64,000 nucleotides of DNA, from the NCBI GenBank assembly GCA_005776725.1, contig SXOO01000267.1, positions 58,708-122,707 of the forward strand. The letters are read 5' to 3'. Within the stretch, counting starts at the first letter, position 1, and each line of letters begins with the position of its first letter. The notes beneath the pieces were generated by a model. The model was not told the origin of the DNA, did not search any database, and saw only the letters and a program-made list of their open reading frames with translations. The position numbers were made by a program, and so were the translations under genes. Of this stretch, positions 29,122 to 39,508 are shown piece after piece. Source of the stretch: Pseudomonadota bacterium (GTDB lineage Bacteria; Myxococcota_A; UBA9042; GCA-2863065).

Positions 29122-30319
29122 TTGTTCTCTCCTGGTTGCCGACATCGCCGGTCTGAGCCGACGTGCCAGTTCTGGTGATGATCCCCGCGCGGCGGTTCGT
29201 GGACCGCCCTTCTGGGGTGCGGTTGTCCGCCGCGGGGCGCCACTCGCCCACTCCCCGAGCCACCGCCCGGTGCAGGTCCGTGGGGAGCAGCCTTGCCGCG
29301 GGTCCCTCGCTGGTCCGTCGGGAGGCAGCGGCGCGAGCCGCGAGGAGGCCGCCCGGCACAGCGTGGGTACAGCCCGCCGAAACGACGAGCGACCCGAATG
29401 TCGTTGTCTTCAAGGCGACGCCTTCGGCCGCTGGGCGCACCGCGTCCGCCACTCGGCGCGCAGCGACATGGCGCGGAAGCCACCGGTCCCGAAAGGCTCC
29501 AGCGCATCTCCGGTCTCCCGGCGGCCAGGCAACGTCGAATCGAGTCGGATGATTTTCTCCAGGCAGACAACATACGCACAAACAAACAGACGGTGAACCA
29601 ACGCACGGGCTCTACCGTGCGCTGGCCACGTCCGTGCCAGCCAAGCGGTCTATCGTGCAACCTCCCGGCGTAGCACGAACGGTGCCAGCGCTCCCATGCC
29701 CAACCAAGGACCCCATCAGCCCCCTTCTGTAGCCGCGGCGGACACGTGCACCCGGGAGGATTCGGCGTCGCAGCCCTGCGCCCCCGGGCGGCGGGCGTCC
29801 CCGAGGTGGGCGCGCGCCGAGACCCCACGAGGCCGACCACACCATCGAATCGACGCGGGTACCGGTCGGAATGATGCGGCCGGCGGGCGCCTGGGCCGAC
29901 GCGACCTCGCGTTCGCGCTCATCGGGTCGAGCCCGTGCCGTCGCTCGAGTCCGTGCCGTCGGTCCCGTGCGTCGCGCTGGCGCCATCGCCCGCTTGCTGG
30001 CGTCAGACTCCGCACAGGACGCCGTAGCCGCCATGACGAGCGCCGAAATCGAGTAGTGCTGCAACGGAAACCGCCCTCGCTGTCCAAATGACGATAGAGC
30101 TCCTGCGTCCTGCCCGAGATCGGATAGAGGGGCGCCGCGGGGCGCCGCGGGGCGCGCTTGCACGCGTTCGGCCGTACGGAGGTAGAGCAGCTCCAGCCGA
30201 ATCGCAGGAGGGCCCGGATGCAGCGGCTGTCGGCGCCGTCGCGCGAGCAGCGCGCCTTCGTCGTCACACGAGACGTCCCACCCCCACCGTCACCGCGACC
30301 CGTGTGGCAACACCCGGCC

Positions 30320-30935
30320 GAACGAGGCATGGGTATGGGACGTCACGAAGGTACGTGGGCCGGCCCGCTGCTCGTTCCTCCATCTCGCCGTCATCATGGA
30401 CCTCTTGACTCGACACGTTGTCCCATGGACGAGTCAAAACAACGAGTCCGCCCTGGTCGCCAGGACCCTCTTCCGGGCAGCCATCCTGCATCGCAACGTC
30501 TCGCCGGGCTGGCTCCTCGCACATGCCGACCGTGGCTCCGCCATGAAGTCCAAGACCCTCGCCGATCTCTTCGGCCACCTCGGCATCCGCAAGAGCAATA
30601 GCCGGCCCCGTTGCTCCAACGGCAACCCCACATCGAATCCGCGTTCAAGACGCCTAAATACGGCCCCGGCTACCTGGCCGCTTCCCCTAGATCGCCGACG
30701 CCCGGGCGTACTTTCGAGTGCTCTTTCCCAGGTACAATCGTGAACATCGCCACTCCTCGCTGGCCTTCCTCACTCCCGAAACCACCTTCCTGGGACACGC
30801 GGAGAACGCCATCGCCTCCAACCAGGAGGCGCTCGACCGCGGCTTTGCCGAACATCCCGAGCGCTTCACCAGCGGCCGACCGGAGGTCCCGCGACTCTCA
30901 CCGCGCGTGGAATTGTTGACACCTTCCAAGCGATG
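30320..30935 (+). pseudogene. Degenerate IS3-family transposase (rve/integrase core), frameshifted
   Basis: NEAWVWDVTKVRGPARCSFLHLAVIMDLLTRHVV...LLAHADRGSAMKSKTLADLFGHLGIRKSNSRP then other frame YNREHRHSSLAFLTPETTFLGHAENAIASNQEALDRGFAEHPERFTSGRPEVPRLSPRV. Confidence 0.8.
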
Positions 30936-31339
30936 CCGAGAGGAGGAAGAAGGCCAAGACGAGCCTAGGGAGCGCAGCATTGGATCGAGACTACCTGACG
31001 CGATGGCCCTCCTGTCTGGTTCCTCCGAAGGAAGCCATCCACAGCCCTCGCCGCGAAGCGGCCCTGTGGACCGCCTTCTGGGCGCCGACGGCCGGAAAGT
31101 ACTGCGGAGGGCGCCGTAGGAGCGGCGGTGGCGCTCCGCGAGCGCGTGGACAGGGCGCGTCGCCCAGGCAAGACTGTGCGCCCGACCGCATGGGGCCCGT
31201 ATGACCTGCACCGCCATCGTCCCGGAGCTCGACGGGCCACACCACCAACCCGCGTACGCGCCCCGACGGCGGGGGCTCGACTGGCATGGCCCGCGCACCC
31301 GTGTGGCCTGCTCGCTCGTCTCGGAGTGAGCTGAGCAGA

Positions 31340-32275
31340 GTGCTGCGCGTCCGCGCCATCAACGAAGCTCGCCTCTTTCACGAGGTGGGGCAGTTCCGCC
31401 CGGAGCTCGCGCTGGAGCAGCTCGACGAGCCCACGCTGCGCCAGGTCGTCGAGGAGCGCGGCGTGGACTTCGCTACTGCGCTCCTCTACGACCGCTTCCG
31501 CCGTTCATCCCGCCACGGACCGTTCATCGATGCGCTCGAGGCCCTCCCGCCGGGGCCAGACGGTGGGCTTCCCCGCTTGCCCTGGACGGTCCTGGTCGTC
31601 CCTGCCGCTGGGTATCGCGAGATGCCCGCCTACGACGGCGACGGGCTTCTCTGTCGCTCGATCGCCCAGGAGTTCGGCATGACGGCCCGGCTCGTTCCCA
31701 CGCTCAGCACCGGACCCGTGGCAGCCAACGCGCTCATCGTGCGGGAAGCGTTGGCGGCCGAGCCCGAGCGGTCGGTTGTCCTCGTGACGCTCAGCAAGGG
31801 ATCGGCTGAGACCCGTGTCGCGCTGGCCGAGCCAGGCCCATGGCAGGACCGACTCCACGCGTGGGTTCAAGTCGGTGGCGTCCCACGGGGGACGTGGCTC
31901 ATCGACCGCATCCAGCAGCGCTGGTGGCGGCGCCTCGCCCTTGCGCTCCTCATTCGGCTGCGGGGGCTCGACTCGCGGCTCCTCGAGGGCTTCTCGCGCG
32001 ACGCCCCAGGGATTGCGGGCCCTGCGCAGGCGCCGCCCGGCGTGCTCGCCATCTCGCTCATAGGCTTCGTCTTGAGCTCGCACGTGAGCGGGCGCATCGC
32101 CGCCCGCCACGCGGAGCTCGGCTCCCTCGGGCCAAACGACGGCTTCACGCTGATCCTCGACAGCGTGCTCGAGCCCGGCTTCGTCTACCCGGTCTGGGGT
32201 GCGGACCACTACTTCCGGGTGCCGACCCTCTCGCAGACGCTGTACCGAGTATTTCGATACCTGGCCCCGCGTTGA
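31340..32275 (+). CDS. Putative alpha/beta-hydrolase-like protein
   Basis: TVLVVPAAGYREMPAYDGDG...RSVVLVTLSKGSAETRVAL nucleophile-elbow-like motif; start assigned to GTG 31340. Confidence 0.5.
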   Translation: MLRVRAINEARLFHEVGQFRPELALEQLDEPTLRQVVEERGVDFATALLYDRFRRSSRHGPFIDALEALPPGPDGGLPRLPWTVLVVPAAGYREMPAYDGDGLLCRSIAQEFGMTARLVPTLSTGPVAANALIVREALAAEPERSVVLVTLSKGSAETRVALAEPGPWQDRLHAWVQVGGVPRGTWLIDRIQQRWWRRLALALLIRLRGLDSRLLEGFSRDAPGIAGPAQAPPGVLAISLIGFVLSSHVSGRIAARHAELGSLGPNDGFTLILDSVLEPGFVYPVWGADHYFRVPTLSQTLYRVFRYLAPR

Positions 32276-32322
32276 CAGGGCTCCACGGGCGCCCGATGTT
32301 CGCGCTCCACTCGGAGGTCACC

Positions 32323-32901
32323 GTGAGATTGAAGGCCATCGCGTTCCTGCTCTGCCTCGCCACCGCAGCCGGCGCGGAGGAGAGCCCTGTGCACGGCGAC
32401 CTCCGGGCGCTGCACAAGCGCGCGCTCGACGCCCTGAACGCAGGCAGCCTCGACGCGCTGCTCGCGGAGCTGGACCCGCGTATCGTGTTCACCACCACCG
32501 ACGCGGCCCTCGCGAGCGGTCACGCCGGCGTGAAGGCGTACTTCGACAAGATGATGACGGGCCCGGAGCGCCTCGTTCAGAAGGCGCACTACACGCTCGT
32601 AGTGGACGAGCTCAGCCACGTCTACGGCGACCACACCGCCGTCGCGACCGGCACATCAACCGACGAGTACACGCTCAGCAACGGCGCGGACTTCACCGTC
32701 AAGAGCCGCTTCACGGCAACGATGGTGCAGCGTGACGGCCGATGGTGGATCGCGGCGTTTCATACCTCCACGGACATGTTCGACAACCCAATCCTCGATG
32801 GCGCGAAGCGCTGGCTCATGATCGCCGCCGGCATCGCGGGCGCCGTCGGCCTCCTACTCGGGGTGCTCCTCGCGAAAGTCCTGGGCCGAAAGCGCCCGTA
32901 G
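32323..32901 (+). CDS. SnoaL/NTF2-like secreted, C-terminally membrane-anchored protein
   Basis: Signal MRLKAIAFLLCLATAAGA with GGAGG upstream; DALNAGSLDALLAELDP...VQRDGRWWIAAFHTST; C-terminal TM. Confidence 0.65.
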   Translation: MRLKAIAFLLCLATAAGAEESPVHGDLRALHKRALDALNAGSLDALLAELDPRIVFTTTDAALASGHAGVKAYFDKMMTGPERLVQKAHYTLVVDELSHVYGDHTAVATGTSTDEYTLSNGADFTVKSRFTATMVQRDGRWWIAAFHTSTDMFDNPILDGAKRWLMIAAGIAGAVGLLLGVLLAKVLGRKRP

Positions 32902-33839
32902 TGGCACCCAAGGCCACGGCGCGGCAGCGCGTCGGTCGGATTAACCTCGCGATCGGTGCCGTGGCCGGAGCCTCGGCGCTAGCGCTCCTCTGGGGCGCTT
33001 CCCGGGCAGAGGCGTGGTGGCTCTGCCTCGCGCTCGGCATCGTGTTCTCCTTCGTGAACAACACGCTGTTCTCGCTACTTCACGAGGCGGTCCATGGCGT
33101 CCTTCACCCGAGTCGAGCGGTGAACGACGCAAGTGGGTGGGTCCTCGCCGCCTTCTTCCCGATCGGCTTCGCCTTCCAGCGCGTGGTCCACCTCGGCCAC
33201 CACCGGCGAAACCGGACCGACGCGGAGCTGTTCGACTACCTCCGCCCGACCGACCGTGTCTGGCTCAAGCGGCTTCAGTGGTATGGCCTCCTCACTGGGT
33301 TCTTCTGGCTCCTTGGCCCGGTCGTGTGCGCCCTCTACGTGGTCCTGCCCGGAGCCCTCGAGGCGCTCTTTCGAGGGCAAGGCCTCCTCGCCACACAGGC
33401 GGGCGGCGGCGCGATGCTCAGTGGTTTTGATGGCGCGCCGCGCGGTCGGATTCAGCTCGAGATCCTGGGCTCGGCTGCGTTTCAGCTCGCGGTGGCGGCT
33501 GCCCTCGATCTCACGCTTGCGGGGTGGCTCACGTGCTACGGCCTGTTCGCGCTCAACTGGGGCGCCCTGCAGTATGCCGACCACGCGTGGTCGGAGCTCG
33601 ACGTCCGGACCGGCGCGTGGAACCTCCGCGTAAGCCCCGTAGTGCGCTGGATCTTCCTCAACTACCACCTCCACCGCGCTCATCACGAGCACCCCACGGC
33701 ACCTTGGACAGAGCTTCCCTCCTTGGTGGACCCCGCACACCCGTCCCCCTCGTTCCTCGGGATCTACCTGCGCATGTGGCGTGGACCGCGGCCACTCCCG
33801 GAGGGTGCGGTCGTGCCGACGGTGCGCGCTCATGACTGA
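32901..33839 (+). CDS. Membrane fatty-acid desaturase-like di-iron protein
   Basis: Histidine boxes HEAVH, HLGHH, HRAHHEHP; multiple TMs; GTG start overlapping upstream stop. Confidence 0.85.
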   Translation: MAPKATARQRVGRINLAIGAVAGASALALLWGASRAEAWWLCLALGIVFSFVNNTLFSLLHEAVHGVLHPSRAVNDASGWVLAAFFPIGFAFQRVVHLGHHRRNRTDAELFDYLRPTDRVWLKRLQWYGLLTGFFWLLGPVVCALYVVLPGALEALFRGQGLLATQAGGGAMLSGFDGAPRGRIQLEILGSAAFQLAVAAALDLTLAGWLTCYGLFALNWGALQYADHAWSELDVRTGAWNLRVSPVVRWIFLNYHLHRAHHEHPTAPWTELPSLVDPAHPSPSFLGIYLRMWRGPRPLPEGAVVPTVRAHD

Positions 33840-34476
33840 GCCATTCGTCGCCCTCCCGAGCAGGCGGGATCTGAGCCGGACACTCGCCATGAGCGCGGGC
33901 TTCCTCCTCTACTTCTATGCCCTCTATTTCACTGCGGATGTCGTGACTTCGTGCTGGACGACTCGCCTCCCGCTCTTCCTGGACATCGAGCTGCGGATCC
34001 CCTTCATCGCGGAGATGGCGCCGGTCTACGTGTCCATGAACGCGCTCCTACTGCTCGGCCCGTTCGTCTACCGAACGCCGCGTGCGCTGTGGCCGCTGGT
34101 CGGCACCCTTGCGGCCGAGACCACGGTGGCAGCGGTGATCTTCATGCTCGTGCCCATCGACATGCGCTTCCCCCCGGAGTCGCCGGGCGGCGTCTCGGGC
34201 TTCTTCTACACGTGGGCTGACACGGCGAACCTCGATCACAACGAGCTCCCGTCGCTGCACGTCGCCTTCGCGGTGACGGCAGCGTGGGCGCTGGGCCGGA
34301 GGGCGAATCGGGCCACCCGCTTGGGGCTCGCCCTGTGGGCGACGGCGATCTCAGCCTCCACGGTGTTGATCCACGCCCACTACTTGCTCGACGTCGTGCT
34401 CGGCATCGCGCTCGGTTGTGTGGGGATGCGCACGGTCTTCCCTCGGCTTGGCGAGCTCGAAGGGGGCGGGCCGTGA
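33832..34476 (+). CDS. PAP2-superfamily membrane phosphatase
   Basis: ELPSLHVAFAVTAAWALGR and ASTVLIHAHYLLDVVLGIALG match PAP2 motifs. Confidence 0.8.
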   Translation: MTEPFVALPSRRDLSRTLAMSAGFLLYFYALYFTADVVTSCWTTRLPLFLDIELRIPFIAEMAPVYVSMNALLLLGPFVYRTPRALWPLVGTLAAETTVAAVIFMLVPIDMRFPPESPGGVSGFFYTWADTANLDHNELPSLHVAFAVTAAWALGRRANRATRLGLALWATAISASTVLIHAHYLLDVVLGIALGCVGMRTVFPRLGELEGGGP

Positions 34477-35735
34477 GCGCCCTCCTCCGACTTCGAAACG
34501 GCTGGCGTTGGCTGCACGATCCGTTTGCCGTGCTCCGCGCTGGCCTGGCGCGCCACGGCCCCACCTTCGAGCTCGAGCTGCCCGTTCATGGGCGCTGCTT
34601 GGTCACGGGCGACCCGCAGCTCCTTCGAGCGCTCGTTTCCAGCCCGGATCTGGACGCAGGGCGGGGCATCACTGCGCTACGGAAGGTCCTCGGCCACGGC
34701 TCGCTCATCATGCTCGACGGGCCCTCGCACCACGCCCGCCGTCGCCTCGTGGCCCCCGCGTTTCGAGCCGACGTGGCCGCACGGTACGACGCACTCACGG
34801 TCGACACCGCGCGTGAGGCGACGCGCGCGTTGCGGGTGGACCGTGCCACTCGCATGTACGACGTCCTGCTCTCTATCTCGCGTACGGCGATCGTGCGGGC
34901 GCTGTTCGCACCGGAGTCAAATGGACGCACGCTCGCGCTGGAGCACGCCGTCGACGCGTTTCTCCGGGCGGCGACCAACCCGGTCGTGCTCTTCGCGCGC
35001 CCGCTCCAGGTCGACCTCGGCGGGTTCAGCGGCTGGGGGCGCCTGCTCCGAGCCCGCGCCGCGCTGTCGGAGCTCGTTCGGGCAGAGATCGTGCGTGCGC
35101 GCTGTAGCCCGACGCGAGGCGCCCTGATCGAGCCACTGACGCCTGGGCTCGACGACGAGGCGCTGGTCGAGGAGGTGTTGGCGCTGCTCGTGTTCGGCCA
35201 CGATACCGGCGCCGCCGCGATGTCCTGGGCGCTCGCCCACCTCGTCGAGCACCCCGAGGCGCTGAGACGGGCCGCGGACGACCCCGCCCCGGGCGGCTAT
35301 CTCGAGGCCTGCATCGACGAGTCCATGCGCCTCTGCCCGGTGGTTTGCCACCTTACGCGGGTGGCCGCCCGTCCCACCCGCCTGGGCGCCCACTCGCTCG
35401 AGGTGGGGCAGCGCGTCCTGCCTGCGACGTGGATCGCCCACCACGACCCGGCCTCCTGGACCGAACCGGAGGCCTTTCGCCCCGAGCGGTTTCTCGCCCC
35501 TGCCCAGCCCGATGATCCCCGGGAGACCTCGTACCTGCCCTTCGGCCTTGCTCCGCGCACCTGCGTCGGCCGCCCGTTCGTGCTCCGCCAGATGCGACTC
35601 GTGTTGCACACCCTCATCACCACGGTACGCCTCTCACCGCGTCCGGGCTGGCACCCGAGACCCGTTCGACAGAACGTGCTCATCGTGCCGGAGGGCGGAA
35701 CGCCGATGGTGGTGCTGGGCCCAAGCCGTCCGTAG
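34473..35735 (+). CDS. Cytochrome P450
   Basis: I-helix FGHDTGAAAMSW, ExxR ESMR, heme loop FGLAPRTCVGRPF; GTGA overlap with PAP2 gene. Confidence 0.92.
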   Translation: MSALLRLRNGWRWLHDPFAVLRAGLARHGPTFELELPVHGRCLVTGDPQLLRALVSSPDLDAGRGITALRKVLGHGSLIMLDGPSHHARRRLVAPAFRADVAARYDALTVDTAREATRALRVDRATRMYDVLLSISRTAIVRALFAPESNGRTLALEHAVDAFLRAATNPVVLFARPLQVDLGGFSGWGRLLRARAALSELVRAEIVRARCSPTRGALIEPLTPGLDDEALVEEVLALLVFGHDTGAAAMSWALAHLVEHPEALRRAADDPAPGGYLEACIDESMRLCPVVCHLTRVAARPTRLGAHSLEVGQRVLPATWIAHHDPASWTEPEAFRPERFLAPAQPDDPRETSYLPFGLAPRTCVGRPFVLRQMRLVLHTLITTVRLSPRPGWHPRPVRQNVLIVPEGGTPMVVLGPSRP

Positions 35736-35783
35736 CCACCAGGACTGAGCGGCTCCGACCTGGCGCCGCAGGGAGGATGAGCA

Positions 35784-37418
35784 CTACGCGAACGCCCGCG
35801 CCACCTCAGCCCGCAACCGGCGCGTCACGGCGTCGTGGGCAAGGTCGAAGACACGCGCCACCAGCGGCCCCGGCTCCATCGCCTGGGCTTGGAACGCAAG
35901 AAGACCTGCGCGCTGGTGATGCCGGTAGCTGCGGAGGCCGTCGTAGAAGGCGGCCGCATCCAGCGAGACGCGCCCGCGGACGAGGTGGCGGTGCAGGGCT
36001 CGGACCTTCGCCGGAACCTCTGCGCAGGACATGGTGTGGTGCGTCCAGTACGGGGCGACCGCGCGCCGGTTCTCCACGGTACGGAGCCCGAAACGCGCAC
36101 GGGACTCGGAAGACAATACGGGTACGGCCGGCGCGCGAGTGCTGAACGTGGCCAAGAAGAAGAAGTCGGGCGGGTGGGCTTCGAGGAAGCGGGCGGTCGT
36201 GTCGAGCGTGGCCGCCGTCTCGCCAGGATAGCCGACGATGAGGCTCACGACTGTGGTGAGGCCCTCGGTTCGGCAGAGGTCGAGCGCCCGCGCGTTCTGG
36301 TCGGACGTGCAGTACTTGTCCATCGCGGACAGCTGACCGTCATCGCCGCTCTCGAGGCCGATCTGGACCTCCACGCAGCCAGCGCGCCGCATGAGCGCCA
36401 CGGTGGCTGCGTCGCAGAGGTCGCTCGTTCGGGCGTACGCGGCCCAGCGGACGGGAACGGCGGCTGCGATGAGCCCGTAGCAGAGCGCCTCGAGGCGCCG
36501 CTTCGGCATGGTGAAGAGCGAGTCCAAGCACGAGACGAGCTCCACGCCTTCGGAGGCGTAGCGCGTCCAGTCCGCGACGATCCGCTCGGCGCTCTTCCAC
36601 CGGAAACGAGAGTCATCAAATAGATACGGGTAGTTGCAGAACGCGCAGCGGTACGGACACCCCCGCACGCTCTCGTAGTGGACCGTGCGGAAGCGTCGAC
36701 CGTGAGCGCGCTCAGCGAGGCGCCAGTCTGGGAGCGGCAGCCAGTCGAGATCACGCGACGTGGGCACGCCGCTGTGGAGGAACAGGCTGTGACGGCCGCG
36801 GCGTAGCCGGCCCAGCGGGGGTGGGGTGGGGGCCGCGGCGCCGCTCCGAAGCCAGTCGGCGAGCGAGGGAACGAGCCACTCCCCGTAGCCCACAGCGACC
36901 ACGTCGACACCGGGCTCCCCCTCCCACGCGTCGCCGAAGAGCCCCACGAGCGCGCCTCCTACGACGAGCCGTAGATGTGGGCGGCGGAGGCGCGCGACCA
37001 CCACGGAGAGCTCGCCTAAGTCTCGCAGCAGGGTCGAGGACGCGAAGACCACGTTCGCCCGGGCGAGCTTCCTCTCGATGCCGGCAGGGTCGTCGAAGAG
37101 CTCGCCCACAGTGGCGCACTCCCAGACGATCGACTCCGCCTCGAGCAGCGTCGCGAGGCAGACCTCGGTCAGCTCCGGGACCTCATCCGGTGGCGCCGAG
37201 AAGTACTCCCGTACGTCGGGGTCCCGCGTTCGCGCCCGGGCGAGCCGGGTGAGCAGGAGCGGCTCAGCGGCGGTCAGCTTGATAGCGAGGTCGAGCCACG
37301 CGCCCTCGGAGGCGCGCCACTGCACCACCTGCTTTCGGAGGGCGGTGCCGAGCGCCCGGTCGGACGGGGTGAGTAGGCCCCCGGTCACGATGAGCACCCG
37401 CGGTTCAGTCTTGCGCAT
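35784..37418 (-). CDS. Radical SAM protein with N-terminal B12-binding-like domain
   Basis: SVRGCPYRCAFCNYPYLF (CxxxCxxC); VVGGALVGLFGDAWEGEPGVDVVAVGYGEWLVPSL B12-domain-like. Confidence 0.88.
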   Translation of the reverse strand: MRKTEPRVLIVTGGLLTPSDRALGTALRKQVVQWRASEGAWLDLAIKLTAAEPLLLTRLARARTRDPDVREYFSAPPDEVPELTEVCLATLLEAESIVWECATVGELFDDPAGIERKLARANVVFASSTLLRDLGELSVVVARLRRPHLRLVVGGALVGLFGDAWEGEPGVDVVAVGYGEWLVPSLADWLRSGAAAPTPPPLGRLRRGRHSLFLHSGVPTSRDLDWLPLPDWRLAERAHGRRFRTVHYESVRGCPYRCAFCNYPYLFDDSRFRWKSAERIVADWTRYASEGVELVSCLDSLFTMPKRRLEALCYGLIAAAVPVRWAAYARTSDLCDAATVALMRRAGCVEVQIGLESGDDGQLSAMDKYCTSDQNARALDLCRTEGLTTVVSLIVGYPGETAATLDTTARFLEAHPPDFFFLATFSTRAPAVPVLSSESRARFGLRTVENRRAVAPYWTHHTMSCAEVPAKVRALHRHLVRGRVSLDAAAFYDGLRSYRHHQRAGLLAFQAQAMEPGPLVARVFDLAHDAVTRRLRAEVARAFA

Positions 37419-37471
37419 CGAGCCAGCCTACCATCGGTGACGCGGCCATCCGACTGCGCTAGCCTCGCGCC

Positions 37472-38110
37472 GTGCTTGCTGCGGTCGCCTTTGCGCTCTC
37501 CACCCGCGTCGCGCTCGGCGTGGCAGTGCTCGTGGTGTCGGTGGTAGGCGCGGCGCTCTTCGTGCGCCAACGCCGCCCGGGCCAGATCGGCGGGCGGATG
37601 GCACCCGCCAAGCTCCTGTGGCTCGCGTATGTGCTCCTCCTCTGGTTTCTCGTCGCGCCAATCATCGCTCTCGACCCGTCCGTGGCGCGGCCGCTCCGGG
37701 TCGTCCTGGGCACCTTCTCTGTGCTGATGTGGGTGCGGGGCTTGCTGGAGCTGTGGCTCATGTACGGCGTCCATCGCTGGCGCCCGCCCTGGGGGATCGC
37801 GCACGACCTCGTCTGTGCGGTGGTGCTCACCGCCCAGCTCGCGCTGACGGCGACGCCGCAGGCGTCAGCCGAGGACACATGGGCGTACGGGCTCGCGGTC
37901 ACCATTGGCCTCAGCCTGCTCGTGGAGGCAGGCTACGCCGCTGCGTTCTACCGGATCGTGGGCCGCGCGACGGAGGGCGAAGCCGCCATCTGGTTTGCAT
38001 CGGAGACCGAGCCCCGCTTTCGACAGGTCGTCCGCGCGACCCGATTTTTGAACCTCCCCTTCTACGCATCTCTCGGCACATTCCTCATTACGGCCATCGG
38101 GGGCTCGTGA
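37472..38110 (+). CDS. Polytopic membrane protein of unknown function
   Basis: 212 aa with several hydrophobic helices; GTGA overlap with downstream Rieske gene. Confidence 0.65.
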   Translation: MLAAVAFALSTRVALGVAVLVVSVVGAALFVRQRRPGQIGGRMAPAKLLWLAYVLLLWFLVAPIIALDPSVARPLRVVLGTFSVLMWVRGLLELWLMYGVHRWRPPWGIAHDLVCAVVLTAQLALTATPQASAEDTWAYGLAVTIGLSLLVEAGYAAAFYRIVGRATEGEAAIWFASETEPRFRQVVRATRFLNLPFYASLGTFLITAIGGS

Positions 38111-39033
38111 GCGGCGTCTTTGCGAGCCGTACGGTCGTTGCGCAGGCGTGGTACGTGCTTTGCCGCTCGTCAGAGCTCCGGCGCGGGAGCGTTCGGAGCT
38201 GGGACGCGCTCGGGCGCCGGGTGGCCGCATGGCGCGACGATGGCGGCGCGGTCCACGTGCTGGACGCACGGTGTCCCCACCTCGGGGCCGATCTCGGCCA
38301 TGGCGCGGTCACGAGCAGCGGCGTTCGGTGCGCCTTTCATCATTGGACCATCGGCGCGGACGGCGTCGTCCAGTCTGCGCCGGAGTGCGTCGTAGCGCCT
38401 CGGCGGCGGGTGCGCCGCTACCCGGCAGTCGAGCGTTTCGGGCTCGTCTTCTTCTTCAATGGCGCTACACCGACCCTGGACCCGCCCGAGGCCCCACCCG
38501 GCGGGCCGTGGCGGGCCGTGGCGCTGCCGACACAGCGATTGGCGTGCCACCCGCACCTCGTGCTCGGGAATGGCCTCGACGTGGCCCACCTCGGCGCGCT
38601 TCACGACTTCGAACTCACTATGGAGCCCGAGCTCTCCGAGCCCTCCCCGCAAACGGTCGCCGTTCGTGTGGCGGGCCGGCCGCGCAGTCAGCTCGCAGCT
38701 TGGCTCACCGGGAGCCGGCAAGCCCCCGTGGTCGCGGAGTTCCGCGCCACCGGCGGGAGCGTCGCATGGGCACACTTCGAAGCGCCGCGTCCCTTTCACG
38801 TGTTGTTCACCGGCCGCGGCGACCGCGACCTTGGGGCGTGCGTGACCCAGACGGTGGTGTTCGTGCGCTCGCTGCACCCCGGGACCACCGTGCCCGCCAC
38901 GGCGCTCCTGTGGTCGCTCTTGCGGTCGGACCGCCGAATCCTCGAGAGCCTCGACTTCGCACCCGCCTTCACGAAGGGCGACGAAGGGCTGCGCCGATGG
39001 GCCTCGGTCATCGACAAGCTCGAGACCGCGTGA
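38107..39033 (+). CDS. Rieske-type non-heme iron oxygenase
   Basis: CPHLGADLGHGAVTSSGVRCAFHHW Rieske cluster; GNGLDVAHLGALHDFE mononuclear iron site-like. Confidence 0.88.
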   Translation: MSGVFASRTVVAQAWYVLCRSSELRRGSVRSWDALGRRVAAWRDDGGAVHVLDARCPHLGADLGHGAVTSSGVRCAFHHWTIGADGVVQSAPECVVAPRRRVRRYPAVERFGLVFFFNGATPTLDPPEAPPGGPWRAVALPTQRLACHPHLVLGNGLDVAHLGALHDFELTMEPELSEPSPQTVAVRVAGRPRSQLAAWLTGSRQAPVVAEFRATGGSVAWAHFEAPRPFHVLFTGRGDRDLGACVTQTVVFVRSLHPGTTVPATALLWSLLRSDRRILESLDFAPAFTKGDEGLRRWASVIDKLETA

Positions 39034-39232
39034 GCACCTCGGCTGGGTGCCGAGAACCTCCATCACCACACCAGCGACCGTCGGCGATCACCATGGAGAT
39101 CACGATGGAGCGGGCAGGCCCGCCACCCGCCACCGACACACGGGTGCCGTTCTCAACACTTACGAAGGCGCGATCGGAAGGATGGCGCCGCTTTGACGAC
39201 TTCCGTTTCCACACCTTGATGGAACCTGCGAG

Positions 39233-39508
39233 GTGCCGATGCCGTCTATCACCCTAAAGGACGTCCCGGAGGCTCTGCTCGTCCGCCTACGGAGCGCTGC
39301 GGCGCGCGACCGGCGGAGCCTCAACCAGGAGGCGCTGGTCCTTATCGAGGAAGGGCTCGCGGCTCGCGAGAGCGCCGAGGAGCGGGGGCATCGGCAGATG
39401 GAGGCCTGGAGGGCGCTTGCGGGGACGTGGGCGAGCGACCGCTCATTCGACGACGAGGTTGCTCACCTATACGCAACGCGCTCGGTGGGGCGGGACCTTG
39501 ACCTGTGA
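39233..39508 (+). CDS. Arc/FitA-like ribbon-helix-helix antitoxin, apparently orphan
   Basis: MPSITLKDVPEALLVRLRSAAARDRRSLNQEALVLIEEGL; no PIN-domain ORF downstream. Confidence 0.75.
   Translation: MPMPSITLKDVPEALLVRLRSAAARDRRSLNQEALVLIEEGLAARESAEERGHRQMEAWRALAGTWASDRSFDDEVAHLYATRSVGRDLDL

Noticed and set aside
29094-29840. 248-aa minus ORF and neighbouring overlapping ORFs at 28988-30330
   Set aside because: Low-complexity, mutually overlapping in all frames with no recognisable domain; region looks non-coding or decayed
30128-30157. ggggcgccgc short tandem repeat
   Set aside because: Only two to three copies of a GC-rich 10-mer; not informative
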